Source of the DNA: Salimicrobium album
Lineage (GTDB): Bacteria; Bacillota; Bacilli; Bacillales; Halobacillaceae
DNA: 64,000 nt
NCBI RefSeq assembly: GCF_900107115.1
Contig: NZ_FNOS01000001.1
Coordinates: 1-64,000 of the forward strand
Direction of reading: 5' to 3'
The notes below the pieces were generated by a model. The model had not been told where the DNA came from. It worked only from the letters and a program-made list of their open reading frames with translations, and did not search any database. Within the stretch, counting starts at the first letter, position 1. Every line of letters begins with the position of its first letter. The position numbers and the translations under genes are program-made. This document shows positions 16,221 to 24,328 of this stretch, one piece after another.

Positions 16221-16661
16221 TTAAATGTAATCAAAACCAGCAGATTGAGCGCCAGCCCTTCCACCAGCTACGCTGCCAGCAATTGCTCCAGGAATTCCAA
16301 GACCTCCGAATCCGGCAAGTCCGGCTGTACCATCTGTACTTGCAATGCCTAGATTACATTTTAGAGCATTCTGGCTAAAAGCTGCTTGGATCGTACCATC
16401 TGCAGTGTATTTTACTACTTGAACTTCAATTGTATTACCATCTTGATCTACTTCATTTGTTGGGAGAGTGGTTTGCTCTCCAGTTTTAGAACTGTGTATT
16501 TCAACGGGATCATTAGTATCTAAAGTAATAACCGCATTGTTTACTATTAACTCCATAGTGCTTTCATTTACAAGTTCAAGGTTATATGTAACGTAACCTT
16601 TTTTCTTTAAGAGTAGTTTTTTTTCCTCTTGTTCTTCACTATAAGTAAAATAGTCCTTCAA
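16221..16661 (-). CDS. Protein with a glycine/alanine-rich C-terminus, bacteriocin-like?
   Basis: 146 residues. Residues 1-100 are polar and look beta-rich (GYVTYNLELVNEST, AVITLDTNDPVEI). The last 45 residues are almost only small and hydrophobic (TAGLAGFGGLGIPGAIAGS, VAGGRAGAQSAGFDYI) with repeated GxxxG spacing, as in membrane-inserting peptides. The start is a TTG with a weak ribosome binding site, and no better start exists, so the N-terminus may be lost. The downstream partner is a small basic two-helix membrane protein. A pore-forming toxin or bacteriocin-like role is only an inference. Confidence 0.5.
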   Translation of the reverse strand: MKDYFTYSEEQEEKKLLLKKKGYVTYNLELVNESTMELIVNNAVITLDTNDPVEIHSSKTGEQTTLPTNEVDQDGNTIEVQVVKYTADGTIQAAFSQNALKCNLGIASTDGTAGLAGFGGLGIPGAIAGSVAGGRAGAQSAGFDYI

Positions 16662-16782
16662 TTAAAGACCATTCATTCTATGCAGGTTGCTAAAGAAGGT
16701 AAGAAACGTAAAAAAGCCACTTACTAACGATTTCTTAAATCAATAAGATTTCTATTGTGCAATCAATGAAGGGCAGGAGTTC

Positions 16783-17000
16783 ATGAGGAAGATGTTGGAA
16801 GTGACTGACATCTAGTATATCAAGAAAGAAGTGAATGGAAAAGGATGCAGCTACTCAGATGTTGCAAGAATGACGAATACGGACGTCCGCACGGTAAAGA
16901 AATATGCAGACCAGGAAGGTTTCGTTTTTTGAACAGAACTAAAAAAGAATCAACCAGCCGCTGTCATGGGTTTCGTAAAACCGAAGATTGTTGAAGGGTG
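16783..17000 (+). pseudogene. istA: IS21 transposase IstA, N-terminal fragment
   Basis: The frame encodes MRKMLEVTDI, stop, YIKKEVNGKGCSYSDVARM, TNTDVRTVKKYADQEGF, stop, then AAVMGFVKPKIVEG and further stops. The segment with S-D-V-A-R and D-V-R-T-V-K-K-Y-A-D is the N-terminal helix-turn-helix of IS21-family IstA. Two in-frame stops (16813 and 16930) and loss of the DDE domain make it non-functional. Confidence 0.8.
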
Positions 17001-17283
17001 ATGATTTCAGAGTTTTTGAAAGAAGCGTGTGTACCTAAGTGTCGAGGAGGAAGAGGGAGTTAATTGAGGAAGGGGAAAATGTTTTTTAGATGGGTTAAAA
17101 CGATTCTTCGATCAAACCTTTCGATTGAAAGGAAGTTATTCCGAATATAATAATAAAAAACATAAGTATATAAAATCAATCACTTTTAAAAAAAAGATCG
17201 AATTTTAAAATACAAGTAGAATAATAATTGGTAGTGTTATCACGTACATATGATGTCGTATAGTGGGGAGGGGGGAGTTGTCA
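17001..17283. other. 283-bp AT-rich gap, nothing supported
   Basis: No open frame with a ribosome binding site was found. AGTTATTCCGAATAT at about 17135 faintly resembles the dispersed motif (compare AGTTACTCCGAACAT at 14842) and could be a decayed copy. Confidence 0.4.
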
Positions 17284-17502
17284 GTGAAAATACTTCAAAT
17301 AGTGCTGGGAGTTACCATAACTGCCCTGGCCGGGTATAGCCTCATAACCGGAACGGCTGATAGAGGACCTTACCTTCTGTTGTTGATGAGCGGGTTGGTT
17401 ATCCTCATAGGGATCAACGAATATCAAAAGCGGAAACCGGCTGCTTTCACACTTTTTCTTTCCGCAGGTTTTACTATCTTTGTGGCAGTTTATATTTTAT
17501 AG
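17284..17502 (+). CDS. DUF3953/YczI-like small membrane protein
   Basis: 72 residues. VKILQIVLGVTITALAGYS, then a short polar turn, LLLLMSGLVILIGINEYQK and a third hydrophobic helix resemble the YczI/DUF3953 family of three-helix membrane proteins of unknown function. A GTG at 17284 is used, with a very strong GGGGAGGGGGG upstream. Confidence 0.65.
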   Translation: MKILQIVLGVTITALAGYSLITGTADRGPYLLLLMSGLVILIGINEYQKRKPAAFTLFLSAGFTIFVAVYIL

Positions 17503-17578
17503 ACCATCTGTACCTTCAGGAGAGAAGTCACTCTTTGTAATTGAATAGTTAGCGCCCGGAAAGAAGGAGGATGTTACT

Positions 17579-17863
17579 TTGAAAAACCTGTATGTTCATC
17601 TTTTGAACGTAACTGCTTTGGTTTTATTAACTGTTTTTAATCTTTTTGCTTATCTCGGGTTGAATTTCACTCCATTAGATGAGCCTCTTACAGCGGAATA
17701 TACTCATCTGGCCAGCTTTTATGTACTTTTAGGGAGTTTTTATTATTTACAACTACAGCAAATCTCACGGGTTAAATTTATAATTATTATCATGATTGAA
17801 TTTTGTTGTATTTATACGTGGGCTTTGTTTGGGGAAGGTGTACTGGAACCTTTGATTGAGTAG
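17579..17863 (+). CDS. Three-helix membrane protein, unknown
   Basis: 94 residues starting at TTG, with AAGGAGG nine bases upstream. Three hydrophobic helices (near 8-27, 45-58 and 63-85), few charges, acidic C-terminus. Family not recognised. It follows the YczI-like gene by 76 bp on the same strand. Confidence 0.6.
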   Translation: MKNLYVHLLNVTALVLLTVFNLFAYLGLNFTPLDEPLTAEYTHLASFYVLLGSFYYLQLQQISRVKFIIIIMIEFCCIYTWALFGEGVLEPLIE

Positions 17864-17993
17864 TGCTTACCGGTTTCTTTTGAACGGAAATTTCTTTAAG
17901 CTGCCCGTTGTAGAGTCAGCAGCCATAAATCTCCGAACTTTGAAGCATGTGATATAATTTATACTATATATTCTTAAAAGAAGGGTGACTTTT

Positions 17994-18314
17994 ATGCAAA
18001 TTTATTCTATTGAAAACGCAAAACAATTTAATGAGGAGCAATTCACTAAAGTCAATCTTATTAAAAATGAACACAGCACAGCGTTCGTACTGAACTTTTT
18101 ACCTGGACAGCATATGAAAGCGCATAATCATCCACATCGTGAATTGTATTTGTACGTTATCGACGGAGATGGGATCTTCTTAATCGACGGTGAAGAAGTA
18201 GCGGTGTCAGCAGGTGATGTAATTTATTGTGACTCCAAGCAGCAGCTCGGCTTTACCAACACCAGCGATGCGCGCGTTTCGATTTACGCAACGATGACAA
18301 AATTGCAGGACTGA
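17994..18314 (+). CDS. Small cupin-domain protein
   Basis: 106 residues. FLPGQHMKAHNHPHRELYLYVIDGDG contains the first cupin motif with the metal-binding H-x-H and Glu; GDVIYCDSKQQLGFTN is the second motif, with the expected third histidine replaced. A single beta-barrel, cytosolic, probable metal- or ligand-binding protein of unknown substrate. The ATG at 17994 has AAGGGTGA; an earlier in-frame codon is too close to that site. Confidence 0.8.
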   Translation: MQIYSIENAKQFNEEQFTKVNLIKNEHSTAFVLNFLPGQHMKAHNHPHRELYLYVIDGDGIFLIDGEEVAVSAGDVIYCDSKQQLGFTNTSDARVSIYATMTKLQD

Positions 18315-18368
18315 TACAGCGGGTGAACTGCAAAATTAAACCTTGAAAATCTATGTATGTGAACTGTT

Positions 18369-18402
18369 GGAGGTGGAGGAAAAGTCCCCACCTCTTTATT
18401 TA
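18369..18402 (+). terminator. Terminator of the cupin gene
   Basis: GAGGTGG, an 11-base loop and CCACCTC, followed by TTTATTTAT. Confidence 0.75.
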
Positions 18403-18485
18403 TGGTTATAAGAAATTTCACAACGCAGGATTTGGCATATTCGTTCAGGGTTAAATGAATTGATAAAAGAGAAGGTGAAGGGATT

Positions 18486-19188
18486 ATGAAGGTAGGGCAA
18501 ATGTTCGTCAGTCTGTTTTTTTTTGTTTTTGCTTACCGCTTGTCAATTAACCTCTGACTCCTCGGAAAACGTGTCAAAAGAAAAGGAGAAAGATACTATG
18601 AATCAACAATTAATCGACTCCGCTCAACGTGGGGACAAGAAGAACGTCCTGGAGCTTCTGGAAAATGGTGCAGATATCGATGCAACGAATGAACAGGGAG
18701 TGACCGCTGTAATGGCAGCAACCCGTGAACATCACACAGGTACTGCAGATGCCCTTATTCAACGAGGAGCGGATATTGATATACGGAATAACAATCAGGA
18801 TAATGTACTTTTATATGCAGGGGCAGAAGGGTTTCTTGACATTGTGAAACTTGCAGTTGAAGCAGGAGCTGATACGACACTAACGAACCGGTATGGAGGA
18901 ACGGCACTTATACCTGCTGCAGAAAGAGGTCATGTTGACGTCGTGAAAGAGCTTTTAAACAATTTTGATACAGATGTTAATCATATTAATAATCTGCACT
19001 GGACAGCATTATTGGAAGCGATCATTCTAGGGGATGGCGGCAGGGATTATCAAAAAATTGTACAAATATTGGTGGACTACGGGAGTGATCTCAGTATTAG
19101 TGACAGGGAAGGTGTAACGCCTTTGCAGCACGCCAAGAATAATGGATATCAGGAAACTGTAAGTATACTAAAAGAAGCCGGAGCCTGA
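18486..19188 (+). CDS. Ankyrin-repeat protein with a frameshifted lipoprotein signal
   Basis: Two overlapping frames. From the ATG at 18486 (strong GAAGGTGAAGG), the start of a lipoprotein signal (MKVGQMFVSLFF) runs into a T9 tract at 18516-18524 and goes out of frame, stopping 23 codons in. The ankyrin frame contains the lipobox LLTACQ directly after the tract. With T8, one continuous lipoprotein results. The body (about 190 residues) has five or six ankyrin repeats, for example NGADIDATNEQGVTAVMAA and RGADIDIRNNNQDNVLLYA. A second start, ATG 18598 with AAAAGGAGAAAG, would yield a 196-residue cytosolic ankyrin protein without the signal. Phase variation, disruption or a sequencing error cannot be separated here. 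Confidence 0.75.
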
Positions 19189-19412
19189 TTACTATTGGAA
19201 TAAAACTGCAGGATAGAAAGGACGACCGTGTTTTTTCAGGGTTACTTTACGTATTATATTAGAAGGGATAGATCAACTGTGAATTCCACATTTCAGGCAC
19301 AAAGACGGAATGTTTCCATCTATTAATCAAGGACCAGAAGATTGCAAAGTTTGTACCTTCCGCTGAAACGATAACTGATGATTTACCAAAAAGAGATGCG
19401 AATCAACTGCTG

Positions 19413-20366
19413 GTGCTCCCGTCGTTCATCGAAAAACATTGTCATTTAGACAAAACATTACTTGGGGATCGATGGCGTTCTGTACCCTCCGTCAATAATA
19501 TCTTTGAAAGACTTGAAAGTGAAAAAGAGGTTGTGCCGTCCCTGGAAACTACTACAAAAGAACTTGCAGACCAACAAGCATTACAAACATTTGAAGGAAG
19601 ACTATCCTATGAAATCGTCGCCTTTCCTCAACATGGTTTACTGCAAACGAAGACGAAAGATTTAGTGAAGGAAGCACTTGATCGAGGGGCGGACTTTGTA
19701 GGCGGAGTTGATCCTGCTACCATGGATGGGGATATAGAAGCCTCTTTGAACAGCATGGTGGAACCGGCCGTGGAAGGGAATGCAGGAATTGACTTGCATT
19801 TACATGACCCGTATCACCTCGGAATTTTTACAATGAAACGATTGGCTCAGTTTACGAATGAAGCCGGTCTGCAAGGCCAGGTTGCGATTAGTCATGCATT
19901 GGGACTCGGAGATATTTCGGCATCTCAAGCAGAGGAAATGGCAGAATTATTGGCTGAAGCGGGGATCACCATTATCTCCAGCGTTCCGATTGATCGAAAG
20001 TTCCCGCCGATAAACTTATTGCGTGAGAAAGGAGTAGCAGTTGCCATAGGATGTGATAATATTTTTGACGTCTGGTCTCCGTTCGGTAATGGAGATGTGT
20101 TAGCACGCGCCAGTCGTTTAGCAGAAATTTCAGGATGGACAGATGAACAATCGTTAGCACAGACCCTCTCTTTTATCACCAATGGGAAGACCCCGCTTAA
20201 TTCCAAAGGGACACAGGTATGGCCCAAACCCGGTGACGAAGCCAGTATCGTTTTTGTTGAAGCTTCCTGTTCTGCCGAAGCTGTTGCGAGAAGATCAAGT
20301 CGGGTAGCTACAATTTATAAAGGGAACATAGTCTCAAGTTCTTTGGAAGATATAAGAAATAACTGA
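19413..20366 (+). CDS. Amidohydrolase (cytosine deaminase-like), N-terminus disrupted
   Basis: 317 residues from the first conventional start, a GTG. PSFIEKHCHLDKT supplies the HxH metal ligands, IDLHLHD and AISHALGLG further histidines, and IGCDNIFDVWSPFGNG the catalytic Asp, so the metal-dependent hydrolase core of the CodA/TrzA type is intact. Coding similarity continues upstream in the same frame to about 19272 (LIKDQKIAKFVPSAE, the usual first beta-sandwich strands), yet that stretch has no start codon. A GTG with AGAAGGG at 19279 is out of frame. Either a frameshift has destroyed the N-terminus or an unusual ATC start is used. Substrate unknown; cyclic amides or pyrimidines are typical of the family. 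Confidence 0.65.
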   Translation: MLPSFIEKHCHLDKTLLGDRWRSVPSVNNIFERLESEKEVVPSLETTTKELADQQALQTFEGRLSYEIVAFPQHGLLQTKTKDLVKEALDRGADFVGGVDPATMDGDIEASLNSMVEPAVEGNAGIDLHLHDPYHLGIFTMKRLAQFTNEAGLQGQVAISHALGLGDISASQAEEMAELLAEAGITIISSVPIDRKFPPINLLREKGVAVAIGCDNIFDVWSPFGNGDVLARASRLAEISGWTDEQSLAQTLSFITNGKTPLNSKGTQVWPKPGDEASIVFVEASCSAEAVARRSSRVATIYKGNIVSSSLEDIRNN

Positions 20367-20383
20367 AAACCTGATATCTGAAA

Positions 20384-20440
20384 AAAACACTTCCCCAAAA
20401 CGTCTGCCTCAGGAGACTGATGTTTTGGGGAAGTTTGAAA
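20384..20440. terminator. Bidirectional terminator
   Basis: ACTTCCCCAAAAC (from 20391) pairs perfectly with GTTTTGGGGAAGT (to 20436). The A run on the left provides the T tract for the leftward gene at 20477, which converges with the amidohydrolase. Confidence 0.88.
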
Positions 20441-20476
20441 CATTATGAATTTATGAACGGGACTGCATTGATCTTC

Positions 20477-21244
20477 TTATAATTTTCCGGCCGTGTATCC
20501 GCCGTCCACCGGTACCGTCACACCATTAATCTGCTTCGCAAGGTCGGAGCATAAAAACGCAACAACGTTCCCCTGATCTTCCGGTGTGGACATTTCACCT
20601 GCAGGGAGTGACTCCAATACGCCGTTATATTGTTCCGGCTGGTTCTGGGCCCATTTTTCAATGGCCGGTGTAATGGTTGCGCCCGGAGCGATTGCATTAA
20701 TACGTATGCCCTGTTTTCCGTATTCCAGTGCCACGGACTTCGTCAGACCGACGACACCGTGTTTTGAAGCGGTGTATGGTGTCATCTTCGCTGAGCCTTC
20801 CAATCCGGATCCTGAAGCGGAGTTGACTATCGAACCGCCGCCCGTTTCCAGCATCTCGTTAATCTGGTGCTTCACACAGTAAAAAACTCCGTACAAGTTT
20901 ATTTTTATCGTTTTATCCCAGTCTTCGGATTCCATTTCTCCTATTTTGACCTGACCCGCGTTAATACCGGCGTTATTGTGAGCGATATCCAATTTACCAA
21001 AAGCGGAGACCGTTTCATCCACTAATGCTTTCACCTGATCTTCGTCACTCACGTCACACTTGAAGAATTGTGCTTCGCCGCCATTATCCCTGATCATTTT
21101 AACGGTTTCTTTCCCGCCTTCTTCGCTGACATCAGAAACCATTACTTTGGCTCCGGATTTTGCCAGGGCGATCGCACTGGCACGGCCGATGCCCGATCCT
21201 GCTGCAGTGACTAATCCTGCTTTGTCTTTGAGTAATTCTGTCAT
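20477..21244 (-). CDS. SDR family NAD(P)-dependent oxidoreductase
   Basis: 255 residues. VTAAGSGIGRASAIALAKSG is the cofactor-binding glycine motif, with Asp (VSDVSEEGG) after strand 2 favouring NAD. HNNAGI near residue 90, NSASGSGLEG with the catalytic serine, and YTASKHG with Y-x3-K follow; VPVDGGYTAGKL ends it. A classical short-chain dehydrogenase; substrate unknown, the family includes glucose and cyclohexanol dehydrogenases. GGGAGAGATT precedes the ATG. Confidence 0.88.
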   Translation of the reverse strand: MTELLKDKAGLVTAAGSGIGRASAIALAKSGAKVMVSDVSEEGGKETVKMIRDNGGEAQFFKCDVSDEDQVKALVDETVSAFGKLDIAHNNAGINAGQVKIGEMESEDWDKTIKINLYGVFYCVKHQINEMLETGGGSIVNSASGSGLEGSAKMTPYTASKHGVVGLTKSVALEYGKQGIRINAIAPGATITPAIEKWAQNQPEQYNGVLESLPAGEMSTPEDQGNVVAFLCSDLAKQINGVTVPVDGGYTAGKL

Positions 21245-21469
21245 AACAATCTCTCCCGTACATTAATTTTCAGGACGTGTTACTATCTACATATAGAAAA
21301 ATTCTACATGTCTATGAATCTATATAACTATTTCAGTTTACCACTGTTATGTGCAGCTTTCGATGATAAGAGATCAGAGGTTCAATGATTGAACGAAAAG
21401 GGAACTTATTCAAAAAATCATGAGTTCCATTCAATAAGGAGATTGGAATGAAGAATCTTAACCTAAAGT

Positions 21470-21518
21470 TCAAAAGCTCCTGGCAGTGTAGAAATTCAAC
21501 TGTCAGAAGCTTTTAGTT
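21470..21518 (-). terminator. Terminator of the betaine-binding-protein operon
   Basis: AAAAGCT...GGCAGT on the left pairs with AACTGTC...AGCTTTT on the right around a loop near 21493; it lies just past the stop of the leftward gene at 21529. Confidence 0.7.
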
Positions 21519-21528
21519 CAATTGATGA

Positions 21529-22431
21529 TTAATTGGAGGATTTAAGCATAGTCTCCACTTTATCTCTATTATCCTCGATCCACTTTTGGGCAAGTTCTTC
21601 AAATGACTTATCTTCCTTTTCATATTTCAGCATCATTTCTTCTAGATCTTCAACACTGATTTCCCAATTTGAAAGGATATTGTAGGCTTCAGGATGTTTC
21701 TCTTCGAGTCCCTGGTAAGAAAGGACGTACACATTATCATATTTGAAAAGGTCTTTTGATTCTTCGAGAAATTTCAGATCATATCTCTGAAACATAGAGT
21801 GAGGTCTCCATCCTGTGATAATAAAAGGTTCTTTAGCCTTGGTCTTTTCATCGACAACTCCCATCATGGCAGATTCACTGGTTGGAACTAGTTCGTAATC
21901 GTCAAGTCCGTAGGCTGGAAAAATATCTTTAGAAATTTCTACAATACCTGCCCCGGCTCCGATAGTTACTACTTCATCGGTGAATTGATCTGATTTTCCT
22001 TTTAAATCCTCTATAGAGTCTGCTTCCATATATTCAGGTACAACCCAGCCCAGAGGAACTTCTTTGTAGCTGGCCGTTACTTTTTGTAATGAATCTTTGT
22101 ATTTATTCCATAACTCCTCTTCTGTATGAGGAAGCCAGGCGTCCATAAAAACATCCATATCCTTATTAGCAAGACCCTCGAAAATTAAGGGTTGGGCAAC
22201 TGTGGTAATCTCTGTTTGATAACCGGCTTCTTCAAGGATCTGACTCGCAATGGCCGTAGGTACCTGAGTACTAGTCCATGTAGTAGCTCCAAAAGTAATT
22301 GTTTCATCTTGTTTTGTGTCAGCGGTTTCTTCTTTATTATTACTTTCTTCATTTGATTGAGTTTCTTCACTTCCACATGCTGCAAGCATGAGTAGGGCAA
22401 AGAAGAATAGAAGGGCGGTAATTTTCTTCAT
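21529..22431 (-). CDS. OpuAC/ProX-type betaine-binding lipoprotein
   Basis: 300 residues. The signal peptide ends in the lipobox MLAAC, followed by a Glu/Asn/Lys-rich linker. TITFGATTWTSTQVPTAIAS, MDVFMDAWLPHTEEELW and IITGWRPHSMF are typical of the type II glycine betaine/choline-binding fold, whose ligand sits in a cage of Trp residues. It lies outside the membrane. It is last in an operon after a GbsR-like regulator and an isochorismatase-like hydrolase. No permease or ATPase gene is present, so it must feed a transporter encoded elsewhere, or OpuF-like components. Confidence 0.88.
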   Translation of the reverse strand: MKKITALLFFFALLMLAACGSEETQSNEESNNKEETADTKQDETITFGATTWTSTQVPTAIASQILEEAGYQTEITTVAQPLIFEGLANKDMDVFMDAWLPHTEEELWNKYKDSLQKVTASYKEVPLGWVVPEYMEADSIEDLKGKSDQFTDEVVTIGAGAGIVEISKDIFPAYGLDDYELVPTSESAMMGVVDEKTKAKEPFIITGWRPHSMFQRYDLKFLEESKDLFKYDNVYVLSYQGLEEKHPEAYNILSNWEISVEDLEEMMLKYEKEDKSFEELAQKWIEDNRDKVETMLKSSN

Positions 22432-22434
22432 GAT

Positions 22435-23103
22435 TTATAGTCTCTCCTTAGTATTCGCGATTTTTTGGAATTGCTTTTTCATAGTTTCTGGAGTGAAAGG
22501 CAGAGCATCAGGAGAAGGAGCTTCATATACATCGTAAGGGATTCCATTAAGTTTGTTGATGATATTCTTCGTATCGTAAATAGATAAGGTATAAACCCAG
22601 TTGGACATAATCAACATGGATGCCATATGCGCTCCTGTATTAGTGGTAGCGCAAATATCTTCAACCAGGTTGATTTGGTAATCTCTGAAATAAGCATCAA
22701 AAACAGAAGTCATAAGGCACCCGTCACTAACGAGGCCACCTATAATTATGTTTGTAACTCCCATGTTTCTAAGCATAAGATCAAGGCTTGTTTCGTGAAA
22801 AGCACTCCACCGATATTTATCTATAATAATATCGTCTTTTTGAGGTTTTATATCATTTATGATTTCTATGTTTTTTGAATCCGAGGAGTAGTAATAAGGG
22901 CTTCCGTCTTTATTTAGGGGTTCCCCTTTAGAAAGTCCCTTTGTATCAGCTCTATTGATTTGTCTTGTATAAATAATAGGAATGTTTTTTTCACGACAAG
23001 TATTAATGATTTTTTTTGTTCGACTCACGATTTTTTCAAGGTTGTCGATGTCAAAATTATTTTCTTTTTGAATATCGATAAGCACAAGTGCTGTTTGATC
23101 CAT
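22435..23103 (-). CDS. Isochorismatase-like cysteine hydrolase
   Basis: 222 residues. ALVLIDIQKENNFD holds the catalytic Asp, IIIDKYRWSAF the Lys and GGLVSDGCLMTSV the nucleophilic Cys near residue 135: the full Asp-Lys-Cys triad of the family, with the cis-peptide region before the cysteine. The family hydrolyses amides (nicotinamide, N-carbamoylsarcosine) and similar bonds. Sitting between a GbsR-like regulator and a betaine-binding protein, it may hydrolyse a betaine-like amide after uptake; this is inference. The ATG at 23103 comes after GAGAGG, and only 3 bp separate it from the next gene. Confidence 0.82.
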   Translation of the reverse strand: MDQTALVLIDIQKENNFDIDNLEKIVSRTKKIINTCREKNIPIIYTRQINRADTKGLSKGEPLNKDGSPYYYSSDSKNIEIINDIKPQKDDIIIDKYRWSAFHETSLDLMLRNMGVTNIIIGGLVSDGCLMTSVFDAYFRDYQINLVEDICATTNTGAHMASMLIMSNWVYTLSIYDTKNIINKLNGIPYDVYEAPSPDALPFTPETMKKQFQKIANTKERL

Positions 23104-23125
23104 AAGTGTGTTAATCCTCTCTTCA

Positions 23126-23662
23126 TTAGTTATTTTTAGGAAAGTATTTGAAAATATCTCCTGATTCCATTGCATTCGCAAGTTTCATTGTCCAATGAAA
23201 GTAATTCATGGATCCATGTATCAAGTCCAGATTTTTTTGTGCTTTTTTTTTAATTTCAGGATTCTCACTATTTGTCGACAGGTATTTGAAGGTGTCTTCT
23301 GTTTGTTCTACTCCTTTCAAAATTAACTGTCGCTCCTGACGTATTTTCTTAGTGAAGAAATTAATAAAGTTCCGCAAGAAATCTTTTTCAGCAATGTAAT
23401 GATCTTTTCTTTCTCCTTTTTTCCATACTTTTGTGACCATATCGGTTTCTAGAAGTTCCCTCATACCGTTACTTACACTGGCTTTGCTCATTGCTACTTG
23501 AACTTTTATATCGTCGAGAGTCATAGGTTCGTCAGCAAAGAAAAGAAGTCCATAAATTCTTCCTACTGATGGGGTGACTCCGTATATGACCATAGTTTGA
23601 GCGAGGGCGCTGATCATCACATCTTTTGATTCTTCCAGTAAATATTCATCTTCATTCGCCAT
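23126..23662 (-). CDS. GbsR/MarR-type transcriptional regulator
   Basis: 178 residues. The N-terminal half carries a winged helix (PSVGRIYGLLFFADEP, then MTLDDIKVQVAMSKASVSN) as in B. subtilis GbsR and OpcR, which repress betaine synthesis or uptake genes and respond to choline or osmotic state. The second half is helical. The ATG at 23662 is preceded by AAAGGAGGG at good spacing; a first ATG two codons earlier is too close. It is first in the operon and probably controls the hydrolase and binding protein behind it. Confidence 0.88.
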   Translation of the reverse strand: MANEDEYLLEESKDVMISALAQTMVIYGVTPSVGRIYGLLFFADEPMTLDDIKVQVAMSKASVSNGMRELLETDMVTKVWKKGERKDHYIAEKDFLRNFINFFTKKIRQERQLILKGVEQTEDTFKYLSTNSENPEIKKKAQKNLDLIHGSMNYFHWTMKLANAMESGDIFKYFPKNN

Positions 23663-23861
23663 ATTCATCCCTCCTTTTGTACAATTAATTAAAATTATTC
23701 AATTTATACTGTATAGATTAAACAAAAAGATTGTTATTGTCAACTTTACTTAGAAACATCTGAAATTATTTTATGATAGAGCAAAGGAAGTTACAGAAGA
23801 GTATAGACATTTTCCCTCCTTTTATGAGTTAGGAGTATTCCCGAATTATACCCAGGGAGAT

Positions 23862-23875
23862 TGAACAAATGTTCT
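23862..23875 (+). promoter_or_regulatory. GAACnnnnGTTC palindrome upstream of the PadR-like gene
   Basis: TGAACAAATGTTCT matches the LexA box consensus CGAACRNRYGTTYC at 12 of 14 positions and is a perfect palindrome in its core. It lies 57 bp before the GTG at 23933. It could be a LexA site or the operator of the PadR-like regulator itself. Confidence 0.4.
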
Positions 23876-23932
23876 TATTCATTTAATTCCCCTCGTCTCT
23901 GAGGTAAAATGATAGGGAGGAGGGGTGTTTTC

Positions 23933-24313
23933 GTGAGTCACAAAAATAATCCTAAAAAATTCGCATTGAATATGAGCGCAGCTCAGTTTACCAAGTTTTA
24001 TATTATGCATCTGCTTCAGGTGAAACAGCCGATGATCAGCGAACACTTCAAAAAGGAATTCAAAACCTTAACAAAAAACTGGATACCGGCACCTTCCACG
24101 CTGCTGGATACTTTACATGAGATGACGGAAGAAGGGCTTCTGGCAAGGAAGGAAGACTATAAATCCCATGACAAGAAGCGGCAGAAGGTGTATTGGTACT
24201 ATTTGACCGATGCCGGGAGAGAAGAGTTCGAAGTTCTTAAAAAGAGATATAAAATTCTCTTTGAAGAGCAGCAGCAGATTTTAGACAAAATAATGCGGGA
24301 CGTGTATAAATAA
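23933..24313 (+). CDS. PadR-like winged-helix transcriptional regulator
   Basis: 126 residues. FYIMHLLQVKQPMISEHF and WIPAPSTLLDTLHEMTEEGL followed by the wing (VYWYYLTDAGREEF) form a PadR-family winged helix; the end is a helical dimerisation segment (FEEQQQILDKIMRD). GTG at 23933 with GGGAGGAGGGG upstream. It lies 15 bp before the flavin-dependent monooxygenase gene and probably controls it. Confidence 0.8.
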   Translation: MSHKNNPKKFALNMSAAQFTKFYIMHLLQVKQPMISEHFKKEFKTLTKNWIPAPSTLLDTLHEMTEEGLLARKEDYKSHDKKRQKVYWYYLTDAGREEFEVLKKRYKILFEEQQQILDKIMRDVYK

Positions 24314-24328
24314 ACAGGAGGATGTACA

